From NCBI RefSeq assembly GCF_001519075.1, contig NZ_KQ954244.1, positions 1,133,934-1,197,933 on the forward strand: a stretch of DNA of 64,000 nt, written 5' to 3'. Positions within the stretch are counted from its first letter, which is position 1. Every line of letters begins with the position of its first letter. The notes beneath the pieces are model-generated. The model did no database searches. It worked only from the letters and a program-made list of their open reading frames with translations, and was not told the DNA's origin. This document shows, piece by piece, positions 26,156 through 35,337 of this stretch. The position numbers were made by a program, and so were the translations under genes. The DNA comes from Novosphingobium fuchskuhlense. Its GTDB lineage: Bacteria > Pseudomonadota > Alphaproteobacteria > Sphingomonadales > Sphingomonadaceae.

Positions 26156-29100
26156 ATGAACATTCTGACCTGTGTGCCAGGCGCTGCGGCCACGCCGCTT
26201 TCACCGTCCTCGGCAATCCTTGCTGCCGCCAAGGCCCTGTTGACCCATCTCGAACGGGGCGAACGGGTGACCGCCGCCCACCTGCGCGTTGCCATGGAAA
26301 GCGCTTTCGGCGCCTCTGACGCGGCCGGTGCATGGGACTGGAAGGCCGCCTATGAGGCCTGCGAGGTCGCGACGGTGCTGTTTATGCGCAAATATGGCAA
26401 AGCCCTGTTTCGCAAATCTGCATCCCCGGCGGCGCGGCTTTGCGTTCTGGAGAAAATCGCCGACCTGCTGCCAACACACACCCGCCGGTCCGAGGAGGGC
26501 CAAGCGCTTCAGCAATTTTCGACGCCCTTGCCGCTTGGCCTCGCCGCGCTGACCGCCGCCGCCATCGCGCCCACCGATCGCGTGCTGGAACCCTCGGCCG
26601 GGACAGGCCTGCTGGCGATCCTTGCCGCAACCACCGGCGCCCCGCTCATTCTCAATGAACTGGCGGAAACCCGCGCTGATCTGCTCGCCGCGCTCTTTCC
26701 ATCGCTCGCCGTCACCCGCTTCGACGCCGCCCAGATCGACGATCACCTGGATGACGCGTCCATCCCCAGCGTCGTGCTGATGAACCCACCCTTTTCGGCG
26801 ATGGCCAACGTCGAGGGCCGCGCGGCGGATGCCGCCTATCGGCACATCGCCTCGGCACTGGCGCGCCTCGCCCCCGGCGGCCGGATGGTGGCGATAACTG
26901 GCGCAAACTTTGCGCCCGATGCGCCCGCATGGCGCGATGCCTTCATCCGCCTCCAGCAACGCGGCCGCATCGTCTTCTCAGCGGCGATCGATGGCTCGGT
27001 CTATGCGCAGCACGGCACCACATTCCCAACGCGGTTGACCGTCATCGACAAGGCACCGGCCGATGATCCATGCGTGTTTCCCGTCTCACCGGGCCGCGCG
27101 CCGGACGTCGCCACGCTGCTCGATTGGATCGAAACGCAGGTTCCGCCTCGGCTGCCGGTGGCCTTGCCGATCAGTGCCCCGGTTCCTGAACCGCGCCGCG
27201 CCAGCCCCAGTTTTGCGCGCCCAAGCGCCATCGCGATACAATGCGGTCGACCAAGCCTGGCTGATCCAGAAGCCGTTGAACTTGCCTACGAGTCGATCGA
27301 TTGGGCACAGCCCGAGGGCACGCGCCTGACCGAAGCGATCTATGAAGAGTATGGATTGCAGTCGATCCGCATTCCCGGTGCCCAGTCGCATCCGACCAAG
27401 CTGGTGCAATCGGCCGCGATGGCCAGCGTCGCGCCGCCCAAGCCGACCTACCGCCCGCTGCTGCCAGCCAACATCCGCACCCTCCTGTCAGATGCCCAAC
27501 TCGAAACGGTGATCTATGCAGGCGAGGCCCATGGCGATCACCTCGCCGGCTCGTGGACCCTCGATGAAACCTGGGATCTGATGAAGGCAGCCCCGGTTGA
27601 TGCCCAGAACGCCGTCCGGTTCCGCCGTGGCTTCATGCTCGGTGATGGCACCGGTGCGGGCAAAGGTCGCCAGTCTTCCGGGATCATCCTCGACAACTGG
27701 CTGCGCGGACGGCGCAAGGCCCTATGGATTTCGAAGTCGGACAAGCTGCTCGAGGACGCGCAACGCGACTGGTCGGCCCTCGGCATGGAGCGGTTGCTGA
27801 TCTCGCCGCTGTCGCGCTTCCCCCAAGGCAAGCCGATCACGCTGGCGGAAGGCATCCTGTTTACAACCTATGCCACGCTGCGATCCGACGACCGCGGCGA
27901 AAAGGTTTCGCGGGTCAAGCAAATCGTCAATTGGTTGGGCGCCGATTTCGACGGTGTGATCATTTTCGACGAGAGCCACGCCATGCAGAACGCCGCCGGT
28001 GGGAAAGGAGAACGCGGGGATGTTGCCGCCTCGCAGCAAGGACGTGCCGGGCTTCGGCTCCAGCACGCGCTGCCCGATGCCCGCATCGTCTATGTGTCGG
28101 CGACCGGCGCCACCACGGTTCACAATCTCGCCTATGCCCAGCGCCTGGGGCTCTGGGGCGGCGAGGATTTCCCTTTCGTCACCCGTGCCGAATTCGTCGA
28201 GGCCATCGAAGCTGGCGGTGTGGCCGCCATGGAGGTGCTTGCCCGCGATCTGCGTGCATTGGGGCTCTACACCTCCCGGTCGCTTTCCTACGACGGCGTC
28301 GAATATGAACTGGTCGAACACGCGCTGACCGATGAGCAGCGGCGCATTTATGACGCCTACGCCATGGCATTTTCAGTCATTCACAACCACCTCGACGCAG
28401 CCATGGAAGCGGCCAATATCACCGGCAGCACCGGCATGTTAAACCGCCAGGCAAAGTCCGCCGCTCGCAGCGCCTTTGAATCCGCCAAGCAACGCTTCTT
28501 TGGTCATCTGCTGACCAGTATGAAAACGCCCACCCTGATCGGCGCAATCGATCAGGATCTGCGCGATGGTCATGCCGCTGTCATCCAGATCGTCTCCACC
28601 GGCGAAGCTCTGATGGAACGCCGCCTTGCCGAACTGCCGACCGAGGAATGGAATGACGTTCGCGTTGACATCACGCCGAGGGAATATGTCCTCTCCTATC
28701 TCCAGCACTCGTTCCCGGTGCAGCTCTACGAGCCCTTCACCGACAGCGAAGGCAATCTGTCGTCGCGGCCGGTTTATCGCGATGGCCAGCCCGTCGAAAG
28801 CCGCGATGCTGTCGCGCGGCGTGACGAGCTAATCGAACATCTCGCCAGCCTGCCGCCAGTTCCCGGCGCGCTCGACCAGATCGTCCAGCGCTTTGGAACC
28901 GACATGGTGGCTGAAGTCACCGGCCGGTCGCGGCGCATCGTCAGGAAGGGCGACCGCCTCGTCGTTGAAACCCGCGCCCCTTCCGCCAATCTGGCCGAGA
29001 CGTCGGCCTTCATGGACGATCAAAAACGCATCCTGATCTTCTCGGACGCGGGCGGTACGGGACGCAGCTATCATGCTGATCTCTCGGCTCGCAACCAGCG

Positions 29101-30463
29101 GCTGCGTATTCACTATCTGCTCGAACCGGGCTGGAAGGCTGACGCTGCCATCCAGGGGCTGGGCCGCACCAATCGCACCAACCAGGCGCAACCCCCATTG
29201 TTCCGGCCCATCTCGACCGATGTGAAGGCCGAGAAACGCTTCCTTAGCACCATCGCCCGGCGCCTCGACACGCTCGGTGCCATCACGCGCGGGCAGCGGC
29301 AAACTGGCGGTCAGGGCCTGTTTCGACCCGAAGATAATCTGGAAAGCCTCTATGCCCGCGATGCCCTGCGCCAGCTCTACCTGCTGCTCGTGCGCGGCAA
29401 GGTCGAGGGCTGCTCGCTGCAACGGTTCGAAGACGCCACCGGGCTGAAGCTGATCGACGACAACGGCATCAAGGATGAATTGCCGCCCATCACCACCTTC
29501 CTCAACCGGCTTCTGGCCCTGACCATCGCTCTGCAGGGCGTGCTTTTCACAGCCTTCGAGCAGCTGCTGACGGCCAAGATCGAAGGCGCGGTCGCGGCCG
29601 GCATCTATGACGCCGGTCTCGAAACCCTCACGGCGGAAAGCTTCGTCATTACCGACCGCAGCACCATCCACGTCCACCCCGGCACCGGCGCGGAAACACG
29701 GCTGCTGACTATCACCGAACGCCAGCGCAACCGGCCCGTCACGCTTGCGGATGCCATGGCACGGCACCGCGATGGCAGTGGAAAGCTGCTGGTCAATGAT
29801 CGGTCCGGCCGGGCCGCCGTGCAGGTGCCGACAACCAGCATCATGCTCGACGACGGCGAAATCGAACGCCGCGTCCGGCTGATCCGCCCCATGGAAGCCC
29901 ATAACATCGCCTTCAAGCTGATGGGCGAAAGCCATTGGCAGGAGGTCGAACCGGCTATCTTTGCTGCCGCCTGGAACGCTGAGCTTGCCGAACTGCCCGA
30001 GTTTGAGGATCGCACCATCCATATTGTCGCCGGGCTCCTCCTGCCGATCTGGAAGCGACTGCCCGACGAATCGACGCGGGTCTATCGGCTCCAGGCCGAT
30101 GATGGGGAGCGCATCATCGGTCGCCGCGTCTCGCCGGCCTGGGCGGTCAATGCCACAAGCATGGGCGCGATCAGCCTGACGCCGGACGAAGCATTCGCGG
30201 CGCTGATCGACGGGCGCACCATTCTCGACCTGACCGAGGGGCTTCAGCTTCGCCGGGTGCGGGTTATGAGCACCAACCGTATCGAGCTGTCCGGCTTTAC
30301 CGACACCATGCGCGAGCGCTTGCGGGCATACGGCTTGTTCAGCGAAATTATCTCGTGGAAGTTGCGCTTCTTTGTGCCGACCGATGGCAGCGGCTGCGCG
30401 GTTTTGGCGCGATTGCTTGACACCTATGCTCTGACACGCATCGCCGAGCGGGAGGCCGCGTAA
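26156..30463 (+). CDS. Giant N6-adenine methyltransferase-like and strawberry-notch helicase fusion
   Basis: A 1435-residue protein. An N-terminal AdoMet methyltransferase-like domain shows EPSAGTGLLAI (near residue 145) and NPPF (near 210), the N6-adenine pattern. It is followed by a strawberry-notch type SF2 helicase with Walker A GDGTGAGKGRQ (near 496), DESH (near 604) and a C-terminal domain SDAGGTGRSYHADLSARNQR (near 963) with IQGLGRTNRTNQ (near 999). Such proteins are found in plasmids, ICEs and phages and may protect or process incoming DNA (family knowledge; role not proven). ATG 26156 is chosen; an upstream in-frame TTG at 26123 lies inside the leader structure. TAATG couples it to the next gene. 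Confidence 0.88.
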   Translation: MNILTCVPGAAATPLSPSSAILAAAKALLTHLERGERVTAAHLRVAMESAFGASDAAGAWDWKAAYEACEVATVLFMRKYGKALFRKSASPAARLCVLEKIADLLPTHTRRSEEGQALQQFSTPLPLGLAALTAAAIAPTDRVLEPSAGTGLLAILAATTGAPLILNELAETRADLLAALFPSLAVTRFDAAQIDDHLDDASIPSVVLMNPPFSAMANVEGRAADAAYRHIASALARLAPGGRMVAITGANFAPDAPAWRDAFIRLQQRGRIVFSAAIDGSVYAQHGTTFPTRLTVIDKAPADDPCVFPVSPGRAPDVATLLDWIETQVPPRLPVALPISAPVPEPRRASPSFARPSAIAIQCGRPSLADPEAVELAYESIDWAQPEGTRLTEAIYEEYGLQSIRIPGAQSHPTKLVQSAAMASVAPPKPTYRPLLPANIRTLLSDAQLETVIYAGEAHGDHLAGSWTLDETWDLMKAAPVDAQNAVRFRRGFMLGDGTGAGKGRQSSGIILDNWLRGRRKALWISKSDKLLEDAQRDWSALGMERLLISPLSRFPQGKPITLAEGILFTTYATLRSDDRGEKVSRVKQIVNWLGADFDGVIIFDESHAMQNAAGGKGERGDVAASQQGRAGLRLQHALPDARIVYVSATGATTVHNLAYAQRLGLWGGEDFPFVTRAEFVEAIEAGGVAAMEVLARDLRALGLYTSRSLSYDGVEYELVEHALTDEQRRIYDAYAMAFSVIHNHLDAAMEAANITGSTGMLNRQAKSAARSAFESAKQRFFGHLLTSMKTPTLIGAIDQDLRDGHAAVIQIVSTGEALMERRLAELPTEEWNDVRVDITPREYVLSYLQHSFPVQLYEPFTDSEGNLSSRPVYRDGQPVESRDAVARRDELIEHLASLPPVPGALDQIVQRFGTDMVAEVTGRSRRIVRKGDRLVVETRAPSANLAETSAFMDDQKRILIFSDAGGTGRSYHADLSARNQRLRIHYLLEPGWKADAAIQGLGRTNRTNQAQPPLFRPISTDVKAEKRFLSTIARRLDTLGAITRGQRQTGGQGLFRPEDNLESLYARDALRQLYLLLVRGKVEGCSLQRFEDATGLKLIDDNGIKDELPPITTFLNRLLALTIALQGVLFTAFEQLLTAKIEGAVAAGIYDAGLETLTAESFVITDRSTIHVHPGTGAETRLLTITERQRNRPVTLADAMARHRDGSGKLLVNDRSGRAAVQVPTTSIMLDDGEIERRVRLIRPMEAHNIAFKLMGESHWQEVEPAIFAAAWNAELAELPEFEDRTIHIVAGLLLPIWKRLPDESTRVYRLQADDGERIIGRRVSPAWAVNATSMGAISLTPDEAFAALIDGRTILDLTEGLQLRRVRVMSTNRIELSGFTDTMRERLRAYGLFSEIISWKLRFFVPTDGSGCAVLARLLDTYALTRIAEREAA

Positions 30464-31503
30464 TGGTTCGCCATGATGCTTCCGATCTTGCGCATCGCCT
30501 TGGCCGACAGGCCGAGGCGGTTTGCCGCCATTATCTCTCGTCCGGTCATCGCCAGGGGCACTATTGGCAAGTTGGTGATGCCCGCAACGCGCCCGGCCGG
30601 TCGATGTTCGTCAGACTCAAGGATTCGTCCAAAGGCCCTGCGGGCAAATGGCAGGATGCAGCCACCGGTGAGCATGGCGACCTGCTCGATGTGATCCGGG
30701 AAGCACTCGGCCTCATCGATTTTGGCGATGTCGCAGTGGAGGCGCGGACATTTCTCAGCCTGCCGCATCCCGCACCAGAACCAAGGCCGCCCAAACGAAA
30801 GGCAATGCCAGCGCCATCTGGCTCATCCGAAGCCGCCCAGCGGCTCTTTGCCATGTCGCAGCCGATTGCGGGCACCCTCGTCAAAACCTATCTCGCCCAT
30901 CGCGGCCTTGTGGGCCTGACCGGCACGGCAAGCCTGCGGTTCCATCCCCGCTGCTATTATCGCGCCGGTCAGCATGAACCCACCGAAATCTGGCCAGCGA
31001 TGATCGCCGCCGTCACCGATCTCGAAGGGCAGATCACCGGCGTACATCGAACCTGGCTGGCACCGGATGGCTCGAACAAAGCCCCGATCGACACTCCGCG
31101 CAAAGCGATGGGCGCCCTCCTGGGGCACGCAGTCCGCTTTGGCCTATCCGGCGATGTAATGGCCGCCGGGGAAGGCATCGAGACCGTATTGTCGCTGCGC
31201 CAAATACTGCCCGATATGGCGATGGCTGCGGCGCTCTCGGCAGCACATCTCGCTGCTTGCCTGTTCCCGCCATCCCTCCGCCGCCTCTACATCGTCCGCG
31301 ACAAGGATCCGGCCGGGGACGGTGCGCGCGATAGCCTGATCGAACGGGCCAACGCTGCCGGGATCGAGGCGATTGTGCTGTCGCCCCTGCATGGCGATTT
31401 CAACGAGGATCTCCTTGGCCTCGGCATCGCCGCGCTTGCGGCAAATGTCCGGGGCCAGCTTGCCACGCCGGATGTCGCCCGCTTTTTGCAAGTCACGACG
31501 TAG
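30463..31503 (+). CDS. Toprim-domain protein, primase-like
   Basis: A 346-residue protein with the plan of plasmid/phage primase-like proteins: an N-terminal part with GRSMFVRLKDSSKGPAGKWQDAATGEHGDLLDVI, a central LRFHPRCYYR...WPAMIAAVTDLEGQITGVHRTWL block, and a C-terminal Toprim domain with AAGEGIETVLSLRQ (catalytic Glu) and YIVRDKDPAGDGAR (DxD). It probably makes primers or acts in DNA repair after transfer. The start overlaps the helicase stop (TAATG), so the two proteins are likely partners in replication of the element. Confidence 0.85.
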   Translation: MVRHDASDLAHRLGRQAEAVCRHYLSSGHRQGHYWQVGDARNAPGRSMFVRLKDSSKGPAGKWQDAATGEHGDLLDVIREALGLIDFGDVAVEARTFLSLPHPAPEPRPPKRKAMPAPSGSSEAAQRLFAMSQPIAGTLVKTYLAHRGLVGLTGTASLRFHPRCYYRAGQHEPTEIWPAMIAAVTDLEGQITGVHRTWLAPDGSNKAPIDTPRKAMGALLGHAVRFGLSGDVMAAGEGIETVLSLRQILPDMAMAAALSAAHLAACLFPPSLRRLYIVRDKDPAGDGARDSLIERANAAGIEAIVLSPLHGDFNEDLLGLGIAALAANVRGQLATPDVARFLQVTT

Positions 31504-31853
31504 CCCGGAACGACGAGAGGTGTGCGACGGCGGCCCCATCAACGCCCGCTCTGATAATTCTCAATCGGTAGTGGCCCGCGCCTCGGCCTTCGAGAGGGCG
31601 ATCGGCCGGCAAACGGTCCTGATCAGCAACGGCTGCGACCAACGATTTTCCGCCGCCCCGATCCACCCCACGCGGAAGCCCGCGCGAGGACCCCGGCTCA
31701 GGCCTTTGCATCGCGAAGCAAAATCGATGGTCTGCGCCATCCTTCGCTGCGCTTCGGCCCTACAGCTTCGCTTTGGGTGCAGATCCAGCCCGCCCGCCAG
31801 CTTTTCTCGCCATGAAGGCCGCGATGATCGCGGTCAAACCGAGGAACCATCCC
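31504..31853 (+). other. Intergenic region upstream of the DUF2493 gene
   Basis: 350 bases without a convincing gene. The only clear structure is an 8-base hairpin at 31817-31835 (GGCCGCGA, loop TGA, TCGCGGTC), ending just before the GAGGAA ribosome binding site. An in-frame extension of the downstream frame to 31773 has no ribosome binding site. Confidence 0.45.
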
Positions 31854-32780
31854 ATGAGCGAGCATGACGACTTCGAGCCCGAGCACACTTCATCCCCAAC
31901 CGACCATTTGCTCCAGGAACTTCAGCTTTACGGCTATCGCCCCTTCGAGGACGAACCCGACCCAAGGCCTTTGCCCGAAGGGAACCGCGTTGCCGGTGCC
32001 GTTGCCGATATTTTCGACGCCCTGATTGCGACGCTGGAGGACACCCGCCTCGAACCCGATCTCGACGACTTGCTCTGGTCGACGGTCAATATCTTCCACC
32101 GGGCCACCGATCGGATCGAGCGCGAACTTGACGACAATGAGCAGGCGCAGCGCCGGGGGCAGCGTGAGCAAGACGGCAGTGAGGTCAAATCCGTCGAACT
32201 CGAACGCCTGATCGCGCAAGGTCAGACCCTGCTGGAACGCCGTGACGCCTTCGAACTGATGCGTGACCAGGCCGCCGACCACTTCGAACGCCAGACCCGA
32301 TCAAGCTGGAAACCGCGCTCCGGATCGATGGTCAACCATCGCAATCTGACCTCGGCCATGATCGACAGCCGTGATTTCCTCGCCGCCAAGCGCCGGGCAG
32401 AAACCGAGGTTCTACTTCCGGCCGGAGCGAAAATCGCCTTCTCCGGTGGCGACAGCGCCGATCACCAGCTCATCTGGGCCAAGTTGGATCAGGTCCACGC
32501 CAAGCACACCGACATGGTGTTGCTGCATGGTGGCTCGCCCAAGGGTGCCGAAAAGATCGCCTCGCGCTGGGCCGACACCCGCAAAGTGCCGCAGGTTGCC
32601 TTCAAGCCCGACTGGACCAGGCACGCCAAGGCGGCTCCCTTCAAGCGCAACGATCAGATGCTGGCCATCATGCCGATCGGGGTCATCATTTTCCCCGGCA
32701 CCGGCATCCAGGACAATCTTGCCGACAAGGCCCGCAAGCTGGGCATTCCGGTCTATCGCTTCGGGGCGGGCGGCGCGTAA
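31854..32780 (+). CDS. DUF2493 (SLOG-like) family protein
   Basis: A 308-residue protein. The C-terminal third fits DUF2493, a SLOG-type Rossmann nucleotide-binding domain: KIAFSGGDSADHQLIWAKLDQVHAKHTDMVLLHGGSPKGAEKIASRWA and then IFPGTGIQDNLADKA. The N-terminal half is acidic and helical. SLOG proteins bind nucleotides or ligands and some act in immune signalling, but this long form is simply common in ICEs and plasmids. GAGGAA upstream fixes the ATG. Confidence 0.82.
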   Translation: MSEHDDFEPEHTSSPTDHLLQELQLYGYRPFEDEPDPRPLPEGNRVAGAVADIFDALIATLEDTRLEPDLDDLLWSTVNIFHRATDRIERELDDNEQAQRRGQREQDGSEVKSVELERLIAQGQTLLERRDAFELMRDQAADHFERQTRSSWKPRSGSMVNHRNLTSAMIDSRDFLAAKRRAETEVLLPAGAKIAFSGGDSADHQLIWAKLDQVHAKHTDMVLLHGGSPKGAEKIASRWADTRKVPQVAFKPDWTRHAKAAPFKRNDQMLAIMPIGVIIFPGTGIQDNLADKARKLGIPVYRFGAGGA

Positions 32781-32790
32781 GCGTCGCCGA

Positions 32791-33057
32791 TCAATAATGG
32801 AAACGGCATTGCGCGATTTCCAGCTGCTGATCGGGCGGACTGCCCGTGACACGGTAGACCAGCCGGTCTTCGAGCGTGACCCGCCTGGACCACCAGCCTT
32901 TGAGGTCGCCTTTCAGGGGCTCGGGCTTACCCGTCCCCTTGAATGGTGTGCGCTGGCATTCCTTGATGAGATCGTTGACGCGCCCAAGAATATTGGGGGC
33001 ATTGGCTTGCCAGTAGAGATAATCTTCCCAGGCAGCGTCGGCGAAGACCAGCTTCAT
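32791..33057 (-). CDS. yoeB: YoeB-family mRNA interferase toxin
   Basis: An 88-residue RelE/YoeB fold toxin that cuts mRNA in the ribosome A site. Family features are WEDYLYWQ near the start, INDLIKEC-like VNDLIKECQRTPFKGTGKPEPLKG, and the ending SRRVTLEDRLVYRV...CRFHY, where the last His-Tyr pair matches YoeB. It is the second gene of the pair; its ATG overlaps the antitoxin stop by four bases, the usual toxin-antitoxin layout. Confidence 0.94.
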   Translation of the reverse strand: MKLVFADAAWEDYLYWQANAPNILGRVNDLIKECQRTPFKGTGKPEPLKGDLKGWWSRRVTLEDRLVYRVTGSPPDQQLEIAQCRFHY

Positions 33058-33308
33058 GGCTCGATCAGATCACGCGCCATGCCCTTGCCACCGTCCAACT
33101 GCCCGATTGCAGCCATGAGGCGGTTCCGGTTGGCCTCCGTGGACAGCAGGTGCATCGACTCCTCGATCGCGTTCCAGTCCGAAAGTGAAATCATCACCAC
33201 GGACTCGGCTTTCTGTCGTGAAACAACCACAGGCGCGCGATCCGCAACGACGCGGTCCATCACCTCTTTCAGGTGCGCGCGGGTATCGGAATAGCTGATC
33301 ACGTCCAT
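33054..33308 (-). CDS. yefM: YefM/Phd-family antitoxin
   Basis: An 84-residue antitoxin that binds YoeB and represses its own operon. The N-terminal DNA-binding part (MDVISYSDTRAHLKEVMDRVVADRAPVVVSRQKAESVVMISLSDW) is typical of YefM; the C-terminal part (NRLMAAIGQLDGGKGMARDLIEP) wraps the toxin. ATG 33308 has AGGAG at good spacing; six extra codons upstream lack support. A matching operator lies just upstream. Confidence 0.94.
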   Translation of the reverse strand: MDVISYSDTRAHLKEVMDRVVADRAPVVVSRQKAESVVMISLSDWNAIEESMHLLSTEANRNRLMAAIGQLDGGKGMARDLIEP

Positions 33309-33331
33309 ACTGGGTCTCCTGCCCACTTATA

Positions 33332-33349
33332 TGTACCAATTCCTGTACA
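33332..33349 (-). promoter_or_regulatory. Probable YefM operator with paired TGTAC motifs
   Basis: TGTACC (33332-33337) and TGTACA (33344-33349) are spaced 12 bases apart, 24 bases upstream of the antitoxin start, overlapping where -35/-10 sequences would lie (CATATAAG on the minus strand). Known YefM-YoeB operators use TGTACA core motifs in adjacent palindromes, so this is a good fit. Confidence 0.7.
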
Positions 33350-33675
33350 ATTGCAAGGCCGGGATCGAGGCCGATGCTGCGCCGAAGCAGAAGCCCAGAA
33401 TGACATGCGATCGAATGAGGGCAATTGCCAGAAGGCTTTGCTCCGAATGATGCCTTCGATCCCCTGTGCCGGACGGTGAAACCACCCCCGCTTCAAACGC
33501 GCTGATCCTTGGCCCAGCCAAGGGCCTGACGCCATCAACCCGTAAAGGGTCGGACTACGCATCCGCGTGCCGCCACACTGGCTTTGCCAGCGCGGTGATT
33601 GCAGCCCTTGGCCGGTCACTTCGGGCGCCTGTCAGCGGGGGGATGGTCCTTCCGCTTCGCACAGGAGCCGGATCG
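33350..33675 (+). other. Intergenic region between the toxin-antitoxin promoter and a small membrane gene
   Basis: About 320 bases with no supported gene. A short stem AGCGG...CCGCT near 33637-33659 precedes the AGGAG of the next gene, similar to the hairpin-before-gene layout of the module. Otherwise nothing recognisable is seen. Confidence 0.35.
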
Positions 33676-33840
33676 ATGTCCCTCAACGACGCTCAAGCCT
33701 TCGCCTTCAGCCTCGCCGCCACCCTGATGGTTGCCATCGTGATCTTCCGCGCAGGCGACGGTAGCCTGTCAGTCGTACCCGCCGCCGAATTCGACCATGA
33801 CGCCGAAATTATCGCAGAAATTGACCCATTCGCGCCCTGA
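33676..33840 (+). CDS. Small single-pass membrane protein (54 residues)
   Basis: A 54-residue protein with one membrane segment (AFAFSLAATLMVAIVIFRA) and a short acidic tail rich in Asp/Glu. No family recognised. ATG 33676 has AGGAG eight bases upstream. A hairpin follows the stop and then a second membrane protein gene, so the two may form a small envelope unit of the ICE. Confidence 0.6.
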   Translation: MSLNDAQAFAFSLAATLMVAIVIFRAGDGSLSVVPAAEFDHDAEIIAEIDPFAP

Positions 33841-33859
33841 CCGGTCGCGATGGCCAGCC

Positions 33860-33889
33860 GGAGCGGAGATCCCAATCGATTTCCGCTCC
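33860..33889 (+). terminator. Hairpin after the 54-residue gene
   Basis: GGAGCGGA (33860-33867) pairs with TCCGCTCC (33882-33889), followed by CTCTTTGG. A weak terminator or an intercistronic structure before the gene at 33982. Confidence 0.45.
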
Positions 33890-33981
33890 CTCTTTGGCCT
33901 GACTTTCGCTATACTACGCGGCGTGCCGTGGAGGTGGTGGAGGCGCGACCGTCAGACCAATTCATACGGGAGTCCACCACC

Positions 33982-34422
33982 ATGATTATCCTTGGCATAC
34001 TGCTGTCCATCGCTGCGATCGGCCTCTTGTGCTGGTTGCTGTTCACCCTTGCTGTCTTTGCATTGCCCTTCCTTGTCGGCGTCAGCGCGGGCACATGGGC
34101 CTATCATACTGGTGCTGGCTGGTTGGGCACGATCCTTGTCGGCCTCACCGTCGCAGGCGTGACGCTCGGCCTTGGCCAAGTGTTGCTCAAGACCGTCCGC
34201 CCACTTTGGGCGCGGTTGCTGATCGCACTCACTTTCGTCGTGCCCGCTGTCATCGCGGGCTATCACGCCACCCACGGCATCGTGAAGCACACCATGCCGT
34301 CCGAAACCTGGCAGATGGCCTTCTCGATTATCGGCGCAATCTCGGTCGGCGTCACCGCGTTCGCTCGGGTCGCGGGAATGGCGGCCACCGGCCCAGCCAG
34401 CCGGAGCATGGTCAGGGCCTGA
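33982..34422 (+). CDS. Membrane protein of unknown function (146 residues)
   Basis: A 146-residue integral membrane protein with about four hydrophobic segments (IILGILLSIAAIGLLCWLLF, LPFLVGVSAGTW, ILVGLTVAGVTLG, LLIALTFVVPAVIAGY). No family name can be given. GGGAG upstream supports ATG 33982. About 280 bases of sequence without a gene follow, then the TetR gene in the opposite direction. Confidence 0.65.
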   Translation: MIILGILLSIAAIGLLCWLLFTLAVFALPFLVGVSAGTWAYHTGAGWLGTILVGLTVAGVTLGLGQVLLKTVRPLWARLLIALTFVVPAVIAGYHATHGIVKHTMPSETWQMAFSIIGAISVGVTAFARVAGMAATGPASRSMVRA

Positions 34423-34705
34423 CAGGCCCCGGCGCAAACGAATTGGACGACCAGAGGGGCGTGCTCGATCGACATTGACAGTTACCTTCTGCCCAACGAC
34501 AGTAGTCGACCAACTTACGTCGTTGAGGCCCCCGGTTGCCAGTGACCGGTTTAGAAAAAACCCGCCATTCAAATCGAGTGCGCGCGGTTGGCGCGCTATG
34601 GCCGTGATACCAAAAGCGGAACAGTCAGAAGCTTGGCATATGTTTACAACCAGATTCTGCCACCTGTGATCAACAAATCCTTCGCCTGCCGGCCACGTTC
34701 GCTTG

Positions 34706-35305
34706 CTATAACTGATGATCAAATCGCGCGATATATGTGATGATCACGGCGCGGTGGCGTTCGACGATACGCTGTTTTTGCTCAACATCTCCTGCCACAC
34801 GCAATATCTGAATGCCCAGCCCATCGACGATCGCCGAAATATAAGCAAGTTCGTCCTCTAGTACTGATGCGTCACAGAGTTTTGCCAGGTTGTCGCGGAT
34901 GGCCTGATCCCATAGCGCATAATAGCGGTCGTTTTCTTCTGCCAATCGCGCGTGACCGGTTGCACCTGCTGTCCAGAAAGCAAACCAAACCTTCCATTCG
35001 ATTTCTCGTTCTTCATCAAACGGCAATCCCTGAAGAATGATTTCGCGCAAACATTCGAAATGGCTCATGCCGGACTGGTTGATCATACCGATCCGGTTGA
35101 ACGAAACTTCGCAAACAACGCGCAGGATTTCGATCAGCAGATCGTCGCGGTTGGAAAAATGGTGGGTGATTGCCCCCGTTGTATACCCCGCTTCGGCTGA
35201 AATGCGCCGAAGCGTTGCGCCTTGCAGACCTTCTTGGGCGATCAGGCGCATGCCGGCTGCCACAAATTCCGCACGGCGGCTTGCTCTCTCGGCACTTTTT
35301 GACAT
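34706..35305 (-). CDS. TetR-family repressor (BetI-like C-terminus)
   Basis: A 199-residue TetR regulator with an N-terminal HTH (RLIAQEGLQGATLRRISAEAGYTTGAITHHFSNRDDLL) and a helical ligand-binding domain similar to BetI (WKVWFAFWTAGATGHARL). AAGGAG lies before ATG 35305. It is divergent from the TonB receptor gene; the palindrome at 35320-35337 lies between them, so it most likely represses itself and the receptor-hydrolase-permease genes until a substrate binds. Confidence 0.9.
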   Translation of the reverse strand: MSKSAERASRRAEFVAAGMRLIAQEGLQGATLRRISAEAGYTTGAITHHFSNRDDLLIEILRVVCEVSFNRIGMINQSGMSHFECLREIILQGLPFDEEREIEWKVWFAFWTAGATGHARLAEENDRYYALWDQAIRDNLAKLCDASVLEDELAYISAIVDGLGIQILRVAGDVEQKQRIVERHRAVIITYIARFDHQL

Positions 35306-35319
35306 TTACGCTCCTTGAC

Positions 35320-35337
35320 GCATAACGGTCGTTATGC
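35320..35337. promoter_or_regulatory. Palindromic operator for the TetR-type repressor
   Basis: GCATAACG (35320-35327) and CGTTATGC (35330-35337) form a perfect 8-base inverted repeat with a two-base spacer, right next to the repressor's ribosome binding site. Size and position are typical of TetR operators. Confidence 0.7.

Noticed and set aside
28829..30022. Minus-strand frame of 397 codons opposite the helicase
   Set aside because: Antisense of a conserved helicase domain; composition typical of GC-rich shadows.
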